Positions 7,796 to 15,488 are shown, counted from the stretch's first letter. The stretch: DNA of 15,698 nt from an uncultured Caryophanales bacterium (GCA_946403545.1 CAMJAG010000014.1:1-15698); one strand, 5' to 3'. The notes: a model not told the origin generated them from the sequence alone. Made by a program: numbers and translations.

Positions 7796-9151
7796 ATGAA
7801 AAAGACAATATCAGAACAACTTAAAGCAAGAAAATACACAATTCCATCATTTTTGGAATGGAAAGCTTATGCCTTTTTAGCGCGCCTTCCATTCTTTGGA
7901 CCAAAGTACCATGTCCATGAAGAAATTATTGACGACCCAAATGAGTGTAAAGGACCATGTTTTATTATTTGGAATCACCAATCAAGAAGAGATTACTTAT
8001 TCCTTAAAAATATAGTAGCGCCTAAAAAGTTTAACATGGTCGCTGGTAACTCAGAGTTCTATCGAAAGAAATTCTCTTGGTTATTTAAAAGAGCACATGT
8101 TCTTCCTAAAAGGAACTTTGTTAGTGATCCAACTGGTTTAAGGGCGATGACCACAATTATCAAACAAGGTGGATGTGTTGCTTTTTCTCCAGAAGGAAGT
8201 AGTTCTGTCTATGGTTGCCAACAACCAATTGTTCCTGGAACAGGTAGATTTTTGCAATTCTTTAGAGTGCCAGTTTACTTTATGCATCTTGAAGGCGCAT
8301 ATTTAACAAGTCATAAAGTTTGTATCGATGATAGAGTGGGTAAAATTGATGCTTCAATTAGACTTTTATTCTCCCCAGAAGATTTAAAGAAAATGACTCC
8401 AAAAGAAATTGATGACAAAATCAATGAAGTCATGTGGCATGATGACTATGAATGGAATAAAACTGCTAGAGTTAAATTTAAAACAAAGAAAAATGCATGT
8501 AATAGATTAGATGATCTTATTTACAAGTGCCCAAAATGTGGCAAAGAATTTAGTATCGTCGCTAAAGGAGACAAAATATATTGCACAGAATGTGGTAGTG
8601 GTGGTTCTCTAGATGACTATTATGACTTTCACAAATTAACTGATGATTCAAAATTACCAGTTTCCCCATCTGCATGGATGGCATGGCAACGTATTCAAAT
8701 TATTAATGAGATTCGAAAAGACCCTAATTATAAATTTGAAGTTCATTGCAAAATGGGCGAACTTCCTAAATATAAATTAATTAAAGATAATAATAAGATT
8801 TCTCTCCCATGTGGTGAGGGCACACTTTCTTTTGATCATGAAGGTATTCATTTTAAGGGAATTAAACATGGTGAACCATTTGAATTTAATCTTTCATATG
8901 AAGTTTATTACACAATACTCATTGAAAATGAATGTGACATAATTAGTTTTTATGTTGGAGAAGATTATTATGACTTTAAACCTGACATAAAGTGTGTTGG
9001 TAAGATGTTATTAATCGTAGAAGAGATGCATCGTTTGCATGTTAACAACTGGAAGAATTATCCTTGGAATGCTTATATGTATCATGGAACTGAACTGGAA
9101 GAAGCAAATGATGATTATAAAGAAAAATTAGATAAGTTATTCTTAAAATAG
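7796..9151 (+). CDS. PlsC-like acyltransferase with internal zinc ribbon and unknown C-terminal region
   Basis: A 451-residue protein. Residues about 38-200 form a lysophospholipid acyltransferase (PlsC/LPLAT) domain. The catalytic HX4D motif is H61-QSRR-D66 in WNHQSRRDYLF, and the acyl-acceptor-binding block is FSPEGSSS (130-137), matching the usual FPEGT. A later PV (159-160) fits the conserved proline motif. A Cys4 zinc ribbon follows (CPKC 245-248 and CTEC 263-266), then about 180 unrecognised residues rich in aromatic and acidic residues. The acyltransferase should acylate a lysophosphatidate-like acceptor at the inner membrane face. No clear TM helix is seen, so it may bind peripherally through its N-terminal amphipathic part (18-35). 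The usual family length is about 200-250 residues, so the tail is the oddity. In-frame TAA just upstream forces the ATG at 7796; no Shine-Dalgarno is present. It ends in TAG before a clear terminator. Confidence 0.85.
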   Translation: MKKTISEQLKARKYTIPSFLEWKAYAFLARLPFFGPKYHVHEEIIDDPNECKGPCFIIWNHQSRRDYLFLKNIVAPKKFNMVAGNSEFYRKKFSWLFKRAHVLPKRNFVSDPTGLRAMTTIIKQGGCVAFSPEGSSSVYGCQQPIVPGTGRFLQFFRVPVYFMHLEGAYLTSHKVCIDDRVGKIDASIRLLFSPEDLKKMTPKEIDDKINEVMWHDDYEWNKTARVKFKTKKNACNRLDDLIYKCPKCGKEFSIVAKGDKIYCTECGSGGSLDDYYDFHKLTDDSKLPVSPSAWMAWQRIQIINEIRKDPNYKFEVHCKMGELPKYKLIKDNNKISLPCGEGTLSFDHEGIHFKGIKHGEPFEFNLSYEVYYTILIENECDIISFYVGEDYYDFKPDIKCVGKMLLIVEEMHRLHVNNWKNYPWNAYMYHGTELEEANDDYKEKLDKLFLK

Positions 9152-9179
9152 TGGGGTTTTAACGGGGATATTGAATTAG

Positions 9180-9212
9180 AAATGGGAAGAAGGAATTCTC
9201 CCATTTTTCTTT
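9180..9212 (+). terminator. Intrinsic terminator after the acyltransferase gene
   Basis: AAATGGGA pairs with TCCCATTT (8 bp), continued past a one-base bulge by GAA/TTC around a GGAA loop, and followed by the tract TTCTTT. It lies 28 bp after the TAG stop and separates this gene from glnS. Confidence 0.85.
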
Positions 9213-9238
9213 AATATCATTTATTTGTTTACAAATTA

Positions 9239-9266
9239 ATGACATTTTCTTTAAAAAGTGTAAAAT
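9239..9266 (+). promoter_or_regulatory. Probable glnS promoter
   Basis: ATGACA (9239-9244, 5 of 6 to TTGACA), a 16-bp spacer and TAAAAT (9261-9266, 5 of 6 to TATAAT). It lies just after the upstream terminator and 19 bp before the glnS ATG, giving a short leader of about 12 nt that contains GGTG (9275-9278) as a weak ribosome binding site. Confidence 0.5.
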
Positions 9267-9285
9267 ATTTCCGTGGTGAAGAATT

Positions 9286-10926
9286 ATGACAGAAATTAAC
9301 AACTTTATTAAAACAATTATGGAAAAAGACCTCGAAGAAGGTCGTGTGGATTATATCCGCACAAGATTTCCACCTGAACCAAATGCTTACTTACATATTG
9401 GTCATGCTAGAGCGATAGTTAATGACTTTGAACTAGCTAAATGCTTTGGTGGTACAACAAATCTTAGATTTGATGATACTAACCCAGTTAATGAAGGCGC
9501 TCAATATGTTGATGCAATTATCGATGATTTAAAATGGCTTGGATATACTCCTGCTAATGTTTTCTTTGGTTCTGATTACTTTGAAAAGACATATGAAAGA
9601 GCAATTCTTTTAATTAAAAAAGGATTAGCGTATGTTGATGATTTAACTCCAGAACAAATGACTGAATATAGAGGAACTCTTACTGAACCTGGTAAGAATT
9701 CTCCTTGGAGAGATAGAAGCATTGAAGAAAACTTAAAACTTTTTGAAGAAATGAGAGCGGGTAAATACGCTAACGGAGAAAAGACTTTAAGAGCAAAAAT
9801 TGACATGGCTCATCCAAATATCAATATGAGAGACCCTGTCATGTATAGAATTCTTCATGTACCACACCATAGACAAGGTAATAAATGGTGTATCTATCCA
9901 ATGTATGACTTTGCTCACCCATTACAAGATAGTTTTGAAGGTATTACACATTCTATGTGTTCTCTTGAATATGATAACCATAGAATTCTTTATGATTGGT
10001 TTGTTGAAAAATGTGAAATGGAACATGTCCCACATCAATATGAATGGGGTAGATTAAACATTACAAACACAATTATGTCTAAAAGATATCTCCGTCAATT
10101 AGTGGAAGGTGGATATGTTACTGGATATGATGATCCTCGTATGCCTACTTTAGTAGGACTTAGAAGAAAAGGATTAACTCCAGAAGCTATTAAAGAATTC
10201 ATTATCTATACTGGTTTATCTAGAATTAACTCTACTACAGACGCTAATGACTTAGATAACTTCTTAAGAGAAGATCAAAAATTAAAAGCTACTAGACCAA
10301 TGGCAATCTTAAATCCTTTAAAAGTGGTTATCGATAACTACCCAGAAGGAAAAATTGAATATCTCGATGCAGATAACAATATGGAAAATCCTGAATTAGG
10401 TAAAAGAAAGATTCCATTTGGTAAATATTTATACATTGAACAAGATGACTTCATTGAAGTTAAACCAAACAGAAAATGGAAACGTTTATGCTTAGGTGAA
10501 GAAGTTAGATTAATGCATGCTTATTTTATAAAATGTGAATCAATTGTGAAGGATGAAAATGGTAATCCAATTGAATTACATTGTACTTATGATCCTGCTA
10601 CAAAATCAGGTTCTGGCTTTGAAGGAAGAAAACCAAATGGCACAATTCATTTTGTTGAGGCCACAACAGCGAAAAAAGCACAATTTAACCTATTTGAACC
10701 ATTAGTATGGGATGAAACTGAAGAAACAAAAGGTTTAGATTTCATCGAAAGATTAAATAAGAATTCTTGGAACAAAGTATACGGATTTGTTGAAGAATCT
10801 CTCCAAGACACTAAACCTGGAGACCATTATCAATTCATCAGACAAGGCTATTATTGCACTGATAAGGATTCTACAAAAGATAACCTCATTTTTAACAGGA
10901 CTTGTTCATTAAAATCCTCATTCTAG
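9286..10926 (+). CDS. glnS: Glutaminyl-tRNA synthetase
   Basis: A 546-residue class I aminoacyl-tRNA synthetase that charges tRNA-Gln with glutamine in the cytoplasm. The HIGH motif is at 37-40 within FPPEPNAYLHIGHAR, RFDDTNP (61-67) is the GlnRS rather than GluRS version of that block, and the second signature IMSKR is at 263-267. The block from HPLQD (211) through CSLEYDNHRILYDW (225-238) is the GlnRS-type active-site strand. The C-terminal half holds the two anticodon-binding beta barrels, ending in FNRTCSLKSSF, close to the usual FNRTVSLKDSW-type end. Length matches the roughly 550-residue family, so the gene is intact. Many Bacillota lack GlnRS and use the Glu-tRNA-Gln/GatCAB route, so its presence is informative about lineage. 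It is flanked by terminators and so forms a single-gene unit. Confidence 0.97.
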   Translation: MTEINNFIKTIMEKDLEEGRVDYIRTRFPPEPNAYLHIGHARAIVNDFELAKCFGGTTNLRFDDTNPVNEGAQYVDAIIDDLKWLGYTPANVFFGSDYFEKTYERAILLIKKGLAYVDDLTPEQMTEYRGTLTEPGKNSPWRDRSIEENLKLFEEMRAGKYANGEKTLRAKIDMAHPNINMRDPVMYRILHVPHHRQGNKWCIYPMYDFAHPLQDSFEGITHSMCSLEYDNHRILYDWFVEKCEMEHVPHQYEWGRLNITNTIMSKRYLRQLVEGGYVTGYDDPRMPTLVGLRRKGLTPEAIKEFIIYTGLSRINSTTDANDLDNFLREDQKLKATRPMAILNPLKVVIDNYPEGKIEYLDADNNMENPELGKRKIPFGKYLYIEQDDFIEVKPNRKWKRLCLGEEVRLMHAYFIKCESIVKDENGNPIELHCTYDPATKSGSGFEGRKPNGTIHFVEATTAKKAQFNLFEPLVWDETEETKGLDFIERLNKNSWNKVYGFVEESLQDTKPGDHYQFIRQGYYCTDKDSTKDNLIFNRTCSLKSSF

Positions 10927-10958
10927 CTGAAAATTTTTAAAATTTATTTGAATTATAG

Positions 10959-10999
10959 AACCCCGCAAAGTATAGTTTATGTGGGGTTTTATTATTCTT
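10959..10999 (+). terminator. Intrinsic terminator after glnS
   Basis: AACCCCGC (10959-10966) pairs with GTGGGGTT (10981-10988) over 8 bp including one G-U pair, with a loop of about 14 nt, followed by TTATTATTCTT. It is 32 bp after the glnS stop. Confidence 0.8.
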
Positions 11000-11170
11000 T
11001 GACATAATCTGGCAATTAAACGCAATTCGAGTTTTTCATGAATTGTGGACTTTTTGCTAAATAAAGAATGATGGAATCTCTATAAATCGGCCGATCAAAA
11101 CAAAAATTCTTTTCTTTAGAGGATATTTTAATATCCCTTTAAAAATGTTTTCTCTATCGGAGGTTTAAAG
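11000..11170 (+). promoter_or_regulatory. Upstream region of the exported-protein gene with palindrome and leader hairpin
   Basis: The region contains TATAAA (11081-11086), overlapped at its last base by the perfect palindrome ATCGGCCGAT (11086-11095), then the hairpin GGATAT-TTTA-ATATCC (11121-11136), then a good Shine-Dalgarno. TCTCTAT plus ATCGG occurs both at 11077-11090 and at 11151-11160, where it ends in the ribosome binding site. No -35 at a normal distance from TATAAA is convincing, so the promoter itself is unresolved. The palindrome is positioned like an operator. Confidence 0.35.
11159..11163 (+). promoter_or_regulatory. Shine-Dalgarno of the exported-protein gene
   Basis: GGAGG sits 7 nt before the ATG at 11171 and fixes the start directly at the signal peptide. 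Confidence 0.9.
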
Positions 11171-13663
11171 ATGAAAAAAACATTATTGGGTTTGGTTGCT
11201 TTGGCTACGCTTTCAATAAGCATCGGAGCTAAAGCGACAATCTCTAACAAGAACATAAACAAAACAGAGCAAATTGAAGCGGAAAACGTGCTCGACGAAG
11301 AAAAAAAGAATGGTAAAGGTGATTTTGATCTTCCAATTAGACCAAAATTAAAACTTCCTGGAACTTTTTATGATATTCCTGAAAACGTCAACCCAACAAA
11401 GATTCCTTCAGCATTTTATTTTGAAAAATTGGGAAATAGGTTTGGCCAAGTTAATGGTAATTCAGCGAGTTTAATTGCTGCTCAGATGCTGCTTGGATAC
11501 TATGATACATTTGTTAATGATAAAGTTGTAAGAGAACAGTTTGACATTGTATCAGAAGAAGCTATAAATAGTGAGAGCGTACCTACTGCTGAAGATTTCA
11601 GCCATTCGCCTGGAACAAACGATGCTTTTACTGAGGCTTTAATTAGTCTTTGTACCGGTCCCCACAACGATATCAATGTTGATCCAATTACAGAAGGCTT
11701 GTCAAAATTCGATGTTGATACACTAATCAGATCGGCTCTTTCAAAGAACAAAGTAACTTATACTCCAAATGTTGCATTTGGTGGCGAAATGAAAACGACA
11801 CTCACTACAAAATTTAAGATTAAAAATGCAATTAATAATGGTAGACCAGTTTTAGTTCAAGGCGGAGATAATTTCGCCATCGCATACGCATACGATGATG
11901 ACTATGTATATGTTAAAACAGTTGACGGAGATTGCAAAATTCTCACTTGGGAAACTTTTTACATGGAAAGATTAATGCTTAGTTCCGACATGGGTGCGGC
12001 ATTAGATTATGATATTTCAGTTCATAATCATTCAAATAACTATTATGATTTGACTACTCAAACAACAATTTGCCCTTGCGGTCATTGCTTTTCAGAAACC
12101 GAAATTAATGCCTCAGATTTATTTGACTATGGACAAAATATTAGTAATACGATGGTATATGAATCTAGACATGTAGGTGGTTTGAATATTAATTATGGCC
12201 ATAAAGGTATCAAGATTCTCCCGGTCCTAAATTCAATGCAATTATATAGAGATTCTTCAATAGAAAGAGATGCAGTTTTAGAAGTATTAACAGACAAACC
12301 ATTAAATTCTATTAAATTTGACTATTACGCAACAAATTATGAGGATTTAATTTATGGTGATAAAACAGAGCTTCAATTATGGTCATTAGTCAAGGGAGAA
12401 AATGGTTTGAGCAGTTGGACTGACAAGCAAACTTATTCATTAACTTACCTTGATACACAAACCTTACACATCAATAAAACCTTCAATCAAAACGTTATTG
12501 GATTCAAACTTGCTTTAGTTCGTGTAGATGGAAAAAACTCACGCGATTATCATCTTGCAATCGACAATATGGTCGTCAATCACTCACCACTAGTAGATGG
12601 TTCTGATATTAAAATTTCACAATACATATATCCGGGATTTTTGTTACCATCAAACCTTGAAAATCAATCAAGTCCTACATATGTGGAAGGTACACAAGGA
12701 GATCTTCATTATCAATTCTTGCATCACAATGTTACAAGAAACTTTAGTGGAGCGGTTATTGAAATGAATTTAGAAGAGAATTTTTCAAGGACTTCAGATT
12801 TAAGATTCATTTTCGACAAGGAAATTTCTAAGTTGGAATTTATCAATTGTGCATTAAGCACAGAAGACTACGAAAAACGCGATCTCGCAACTTTAAAAGT
12901 TTTTGCTTTGCAAAAAAATAGCAGAAATCATTTAGTTTGGAATGAAAGCGCAGTTGCTCCAATGGGCAGAAATGATAGCAACGCAGAACACACAACAGTT
13001 GATTTTGACCAACCAACATATGGATTCAAAGTCGAATTCTCGACATCATCAAGTAATTACCCATTAAATCCTATCCATATTGGTGTTGGCAATTTTAAAG
13101 TAACACATTCATTTGCAAATTATTCCGAGAATGTAGGGTTTAAGTCAAATGTTAATCTTTGCAATATGCAATGCGTTAATTCTACATGCAGTGGAAGAGG
13201 TAGCATGGTTGAAGATTATTTAAAAATTGATTATAGGTTTATATTCGGTCATAAAACTGCAGATAATCAAGGATTTATCATTAATAACAATGATCCTGAT
13301 GCACATAGTGAAGGCTACGCAGATATACGCTTTAATCAAGAAATGTTTGGAATTGAATTTGATGTACGTTATTTTGACGTTGATTCTTACAATAACAGAA
13401 ACACAGCAGGAGTGGCTTTCCAAACTGGTCAATGGTGGGCTGGTAGTTTGACATATGAGTTTTCAAATTATCCAACCAGAATCCTTCTTGGAGATGGATA
13501 TGAATTGAACTATGAGCATGTTTCAATTAACTACACCCCAGCACTTAATACTGGTTTCAAATTCTTAATCGGCAAATCATATGCAGCACCTATTAAAATT
13601 GAAGTGAGAAACATTACAGTTCTTCATGACGCAGCGTACAGTGTAAATAAAGATAAAGCATAA
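11171..13663 (+). CDS. Large exported protein with a degenerate C39-like cysteine peptidase domain and beta-rich C-terminal repeats
   Basis: An 830-residue protein with a signal peptide (KK followed by a hydrophobic stretch 4-20, likely cut near GAKA at 19-22). Residues about 80-275 resemble C39-like papain-fold peptidases: the helix SLIAAQMLLGYYD (100-112), then INNGRPVLVQGGDNFAIAYAYDDDYVYV (221-248). The catalytic Cys expected near 98-100 is absent (N97-S98-A99-S100; the first Cys of the protein is C161), and the expected His is N234. It is therefore probably an inactive relative. A short CPCGHC cluster (301-306) follows. Three apparently beta-rich regions (about 318-470, 480-646, 655-820) show similar ends such as LAIDNMVVNH, IGVGNFKVTH and IEVRNITVLH, suggesting repeated carbohydrate- or surface-binding modules. 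Three more cysteines cluster at 664, 668 and 673. No LPXTG or anchor is seen. The partner is unknown. It is a separate unit with its own terminator. Confidence 0.75.
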   Translation: MKKTLLGLVALATLSISIGAKATISNKNINKTEQIEAENVLDEEKKNGKGDFDLPIRPKLKLPGTFYDIPENVNPTKIPSAFYFEKLGNRFGQVNGNSASLIAAQMLLGYYDTFVNDKVVREQFDIVSEEAINSESVPTAEDFSHSPGTNDAFTEALISLCTGPHNDINVDPITEGLSKFDVDTLIRSALSKNKVTYTPNVAFGGEMKTTLTTKFKIKNAINNGRPVLVQGGDNFAIAYAYDDDYVYVKTVDGDCKILTWETFYMERLMLSSDMGAALDYDISVHNHSNNYYDLTTQTTICPCGHCFSETEINASDLFDYGQNISNTMVYESRHVGGLNINYGHKGIKILPVLNSMQLYRDSSIERDAVLEVLTDKPLNSIKFDYYATNYEDLIYGDKTELQLWSLVKGENGLSSWTDKQTYSLTYLDTQTLHINKTFNQNVIGFKLALVRVDGKNSRDYHLAIDNMVVNHSPLVDGSDIKISQYIYPGFLLPSNLENQSSPTYVEGTQGDLHYQFLHHNVTRNFSGAVIEMNLEENFSRTSDLRFIFDKEISKLEFINCALSTEDYEKRDLATLKVFALQKNSRNHLVWNESAVAPMGRNDSNAEHTTVDFDQPTYGFKVEFSTSSSNYPLNPIHIGVGNFKVTHSFANYSENVGFKSNVNLCNMQCVNSTCSGRGSMVEDYLKIDYRFIFGHKTADNQGFIINNNDPDAHSEGYADIRFNQEMFGIEFDVRYFDVDSYNNRNTAGVAFQTGQWWAGSLTYEFSNYPTRILLGDGYELNYEHVSINYTPALNTGFKFLIGKSYAAPIKIEVRNITVLHDAAYSVNKDKA

Positions 13664-13686
13664 TCTTTACATTTTATACTTTGCTG

Positions 13687-13719
13687 AGCGGTCCCATTTC
13701 GGGGCCGCTTTTTGTTTTG
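13687..13719 (+). terminator. Strong intrinsic terminator after the exported-protein gene
   Basis: AGCGGTCCC (13687-13695) pairs with GGGGCCGCT (13701-13709) over 9 bp with one G-U pair and the loop ATTTC, followed by TTTTGTTTTG. It is the most GC-rich hairpin in the window, 23 bp after the stop. Confidence 0.92.
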
Positions 13720-13764
13720 TCAGAAAAAACAAATAAATCGTTTAAAAATATCAATGTAAGCATA

Positions 13765-13793
13765 TTCATATTTATATAAGAATATGATATGAT
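13765..13793 (+). promoter_or_regulatory. Probable pckA promoter
   Basis: TTCATA (13765-13770), 17 bp, then TATGAT (13788-13793, 5 of 6 to TATAAT). An overlapping TATGAT at 13783-13788 is an alternative -10. Either gives a leader of about 60-70 nt before the pckA start at 13861. Confidence 0.4.
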
Positions 13794-13800
13794 AAAACCG

Positions 13801-13822
13801 ATTTTGGGCCATTTTCCAAAAT
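13801..13822 (+). promoter_or_regulatory. Hairpin in the pckA leader
   Basis: ATTTTGG (13801-13807) and CCAAAAT (13816-13822) pair perfectly over 7 bp around an 8-nt loop. It sits at or near the predicted 5' end of the mRNA, about 24 nt before the Shine-Dalgarno. It could stabilise the transcript or be an operator. It has no U-tract, so it is not a terminator. Confidence 0.4.
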
Positions 13823-13845
13823 TAGTGATATTTTTAAACCGAATT

Positions 13846-13850
13846 GGAGG
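13846..13850 (+). promoter_or_regulatory. Shine-Dalgarno deciding the pckA start
   Basis: GGAGG lies 10 nt before the ATG at 13861. The frame is open upstream to an ATG at 13789, but that start has no ribosome binding site and lies inside the putative promoter, so 13861 is preferred. Confidence 0.88.
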
Positions 13851-13860
13851 TAAATATAGA

Positions 13861-15465
13861 ATGAAGAAAATCGATTTAACAAAGTATGGAATCACTGGAA
13901 CAACAGAAGTGATTTACAACCCTTCTTACGAATTATTGTTCGAAGAAGAAATGAAGAAAGACTTAGAAGGCTATGAGAAAGGCCAACTAACTGAATTAGG
14001 TGCTGTTAATGTTATGACAGGTATCTACACAGGTAGATCTCCTAAAGACAAATTCATCGTTATGGATGAAAACAGCAAAGACACAGTATGGTGGACTTCT
14101 CCTGAATATAAAAATGATAACCATCCAGCTAGCCAAGAAGCTTGGAAAGCTTGTAAGGAAATCGCAATTAAAGAATTAAGCAACAAGAAATTATATGTTG
14201 TTGATGCATTCTGTGGTGCTAACAAAGACACAAGAATGGCAGTCAGATTCATTATGGAAGTTGCTTGGCAAGCACACTTCATCAGAAACATGTTCATTAA
14301 ACCAACTGATGAAGAATTAGAAAACTTTGAACCTAACTTCGTAGTTTACAATGCTTCTAAAGCAAAAGTTACTAACTACCAAGAATTAGGATTAAATAGT
14401 GAAACAGCAGTAGTGTTCAACATTACTTCTAGAGAACAAATCATCATCAATACTTGGTATGGTGGTGAAATGAAAAAAGGTATGTTCTCAATGATGAACT
14501 ACTACTTACCACTTCAAGGTATGGCAAGCATGCACTGTTCTGCTAATACAGATATGAATGGTGAAAATACTGCTATCTTCTTCGGTTTATCCGGAACAGG
14601 TAAAACAACACTTTCAACAGATCCAAAGAGATTACTCATTGGTGATGACGAACACGGTTGGGATGACAATGGTGTCTTCAACTTCGAAGGTGGTTGCTAT
14701 GCAAAAGTCATTAACTTAGATAAAGATAGTGAACCAGATATCTATAACGCAATCAAACGTGATGCTTTACTTGAAAACGTTACTGTTGATGCTAATGGTA
14801 AGATTGATTTCGCTGATAAATCAGTTACAGAAAATACACGTGTTAGTTACCCAATTAACCACATTAAGAATATTGTTAGACCAATTAGTAGTGCTCCAGC
14901 AGCAAAGAATGTTATCTTTCTTTCCGCTGATGCATTCGGAGTCTTGCCTCCAGTTTCAATCTTGACTCCAGAACAAACACAATACTACTTCTTAAGTGGT
15001 TTCACTGCTAAATTAGCAGGTACTGAAAGAGGTATTACAGAACCAACACCAACATTCTCTGCATGTTTCGGTCAAGCATTCCTTGAATTACACCCAACTA
15101 AATACGCTGAAGAATTAGTTAAGAAAATGCAAAAGAGTGGTGCTAAGGCTTACTTAGTTAACACAGGTTGGAATGGTACAGGAAAACGTATTTCTATTAA
15201 AGATACACGTGGTATCATCGATGCAATCTTAGATGGTTCAATTAATAAAGCAGAAACTAAAGTTATTCCTCACTTCAACTTAGAAGTACCTACATCTTTA
15301 CCAGGTGTTGATCCAAAGATCTTAGATCCAAGAGATACATACGCTGATGCAAAAGATTGGGAAGTTAAGGCATTAGATTTAGCAGGAAGATTCATTAAAA
15401 ACTTCGAAAAATATGAAACAAACCCAGCAGGTAAAGCTTTAGTTAAAGCTGGTCCTACAAAATAA
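13861..15465 (+). CDS. pckA: Phosphoenolpyruvate carboxykinase (ATP)
   Basis: A 534-residue enzyme (the Escherichia coli one is 540) that interconverts oxaloacetate + ATP with PEP + CO2 + ADP in the cytoplasm. Key features from the MKKIDLTKYG start: TGRSPKDKF (57-65) with the substrate-binding Arg59, NTWYGGEMKKG (197-207) with Tyr200 and metal-binding Lys205, MHCSAN (224-229) with His225, the P-loop GLSGTGKT (242-249), the metal-binding block LIGDDEHGW (259-267) and NTRVSYP (325-331) with Arg327. All catalytic motifs are intact. An in-frame extension of 24 codons upstream (from 13789) does not look like PEPCK and lacks a ribosome binding site. The oxaloacetate decarboxylase-like gene begins 23 bp downstream with no terminator between, so the two probably share an mRNA. 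In anaerobes this enzyme often runs toward oxaloacetate, gaining ATP; the direction here is inferred. Confidence 0.97.
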   Translation: MKKIDLTKYGITGTTEVIYNPSYELLFEEEMKKDLEGYEKGQLTELGAVNVMTGIYTGRSPKDKFIVMDENSKDTVWWTSPEYKNDNHPASQEAWKACKEIAIKELSNKKLYVVDAFCGANKDTRMAVRFIMEVAWQAHFIRNMFIKPTDEELENFEPNFVVYNASKAKVTNYQELGLNSETAVVFNITSREQIIINTWYGGEMKKGMFSMMNYYLPLQGMASMHCSANTDMNGENTAIFFGLSGTGKTTLSTDPKRLLIGDDEHGWDDNGVFNFEGGCYAKVINLDKDSEPDIYNAIKRDALLENVTVDANGKIDFADKSVTENTRVSYPINHIKNIVRPISSAPAAKNVIFLSADAFGVLPPVSILTPEQTQYYFLSGFTAKLAGTERGITEPTPTFSACFGQAFLELHPTKYAEELVKKMQKSGAKAYLVNTGWNGTGKRISIKDTRGIIDAILDGSINKAETKVIPHFNLEVPTSLPGVDPKILDPRDTYADAKDWEVKALDLAGRFIKNFEKYETNPAGKALVKAGPTK

Positions 15466-15477
15466 TTAATCTTTATT

Positions 15478-15483
15478 AAGGAG
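15478..15483 (+). promoter_or_regulatory. Shine-Dalgarno of the oadA-like gene
   Basis: AAGGAG, 5 nt before the ATG at 15489, in the 23-bp gap after the pckA stop. No promoter or terminator fits in this gap. Confidence 0.85.
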
Positions 15484-15488
15484 AAACT

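Noticed and set aside
10999..11004. Perfect TTGACA as a -35 for the exported-protein gene
   Set aside because: It overlaps the tail of the glnS terminator, and no -10-like hexamer lies 16-18 bp downstream (the positions read CGCAAT, GCAATT or CAATTC).
13220..13526. Short open frames on both strands inside the exported-protein gene
   Set aside because: They are low-complexity shadows of a long frame with a signal peptide and a strong Shine-Dalgarno. None has its own start signal.
13789..13860. Upstream in-frame extension of pckA from an ATG at 13789
   Set aside because: It has no ribosome binding site, does not resemble the PEPCK N-terminus and overlaps the likely promoter and leader hairpin. 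The GGAGG before 13861 fits the family start.
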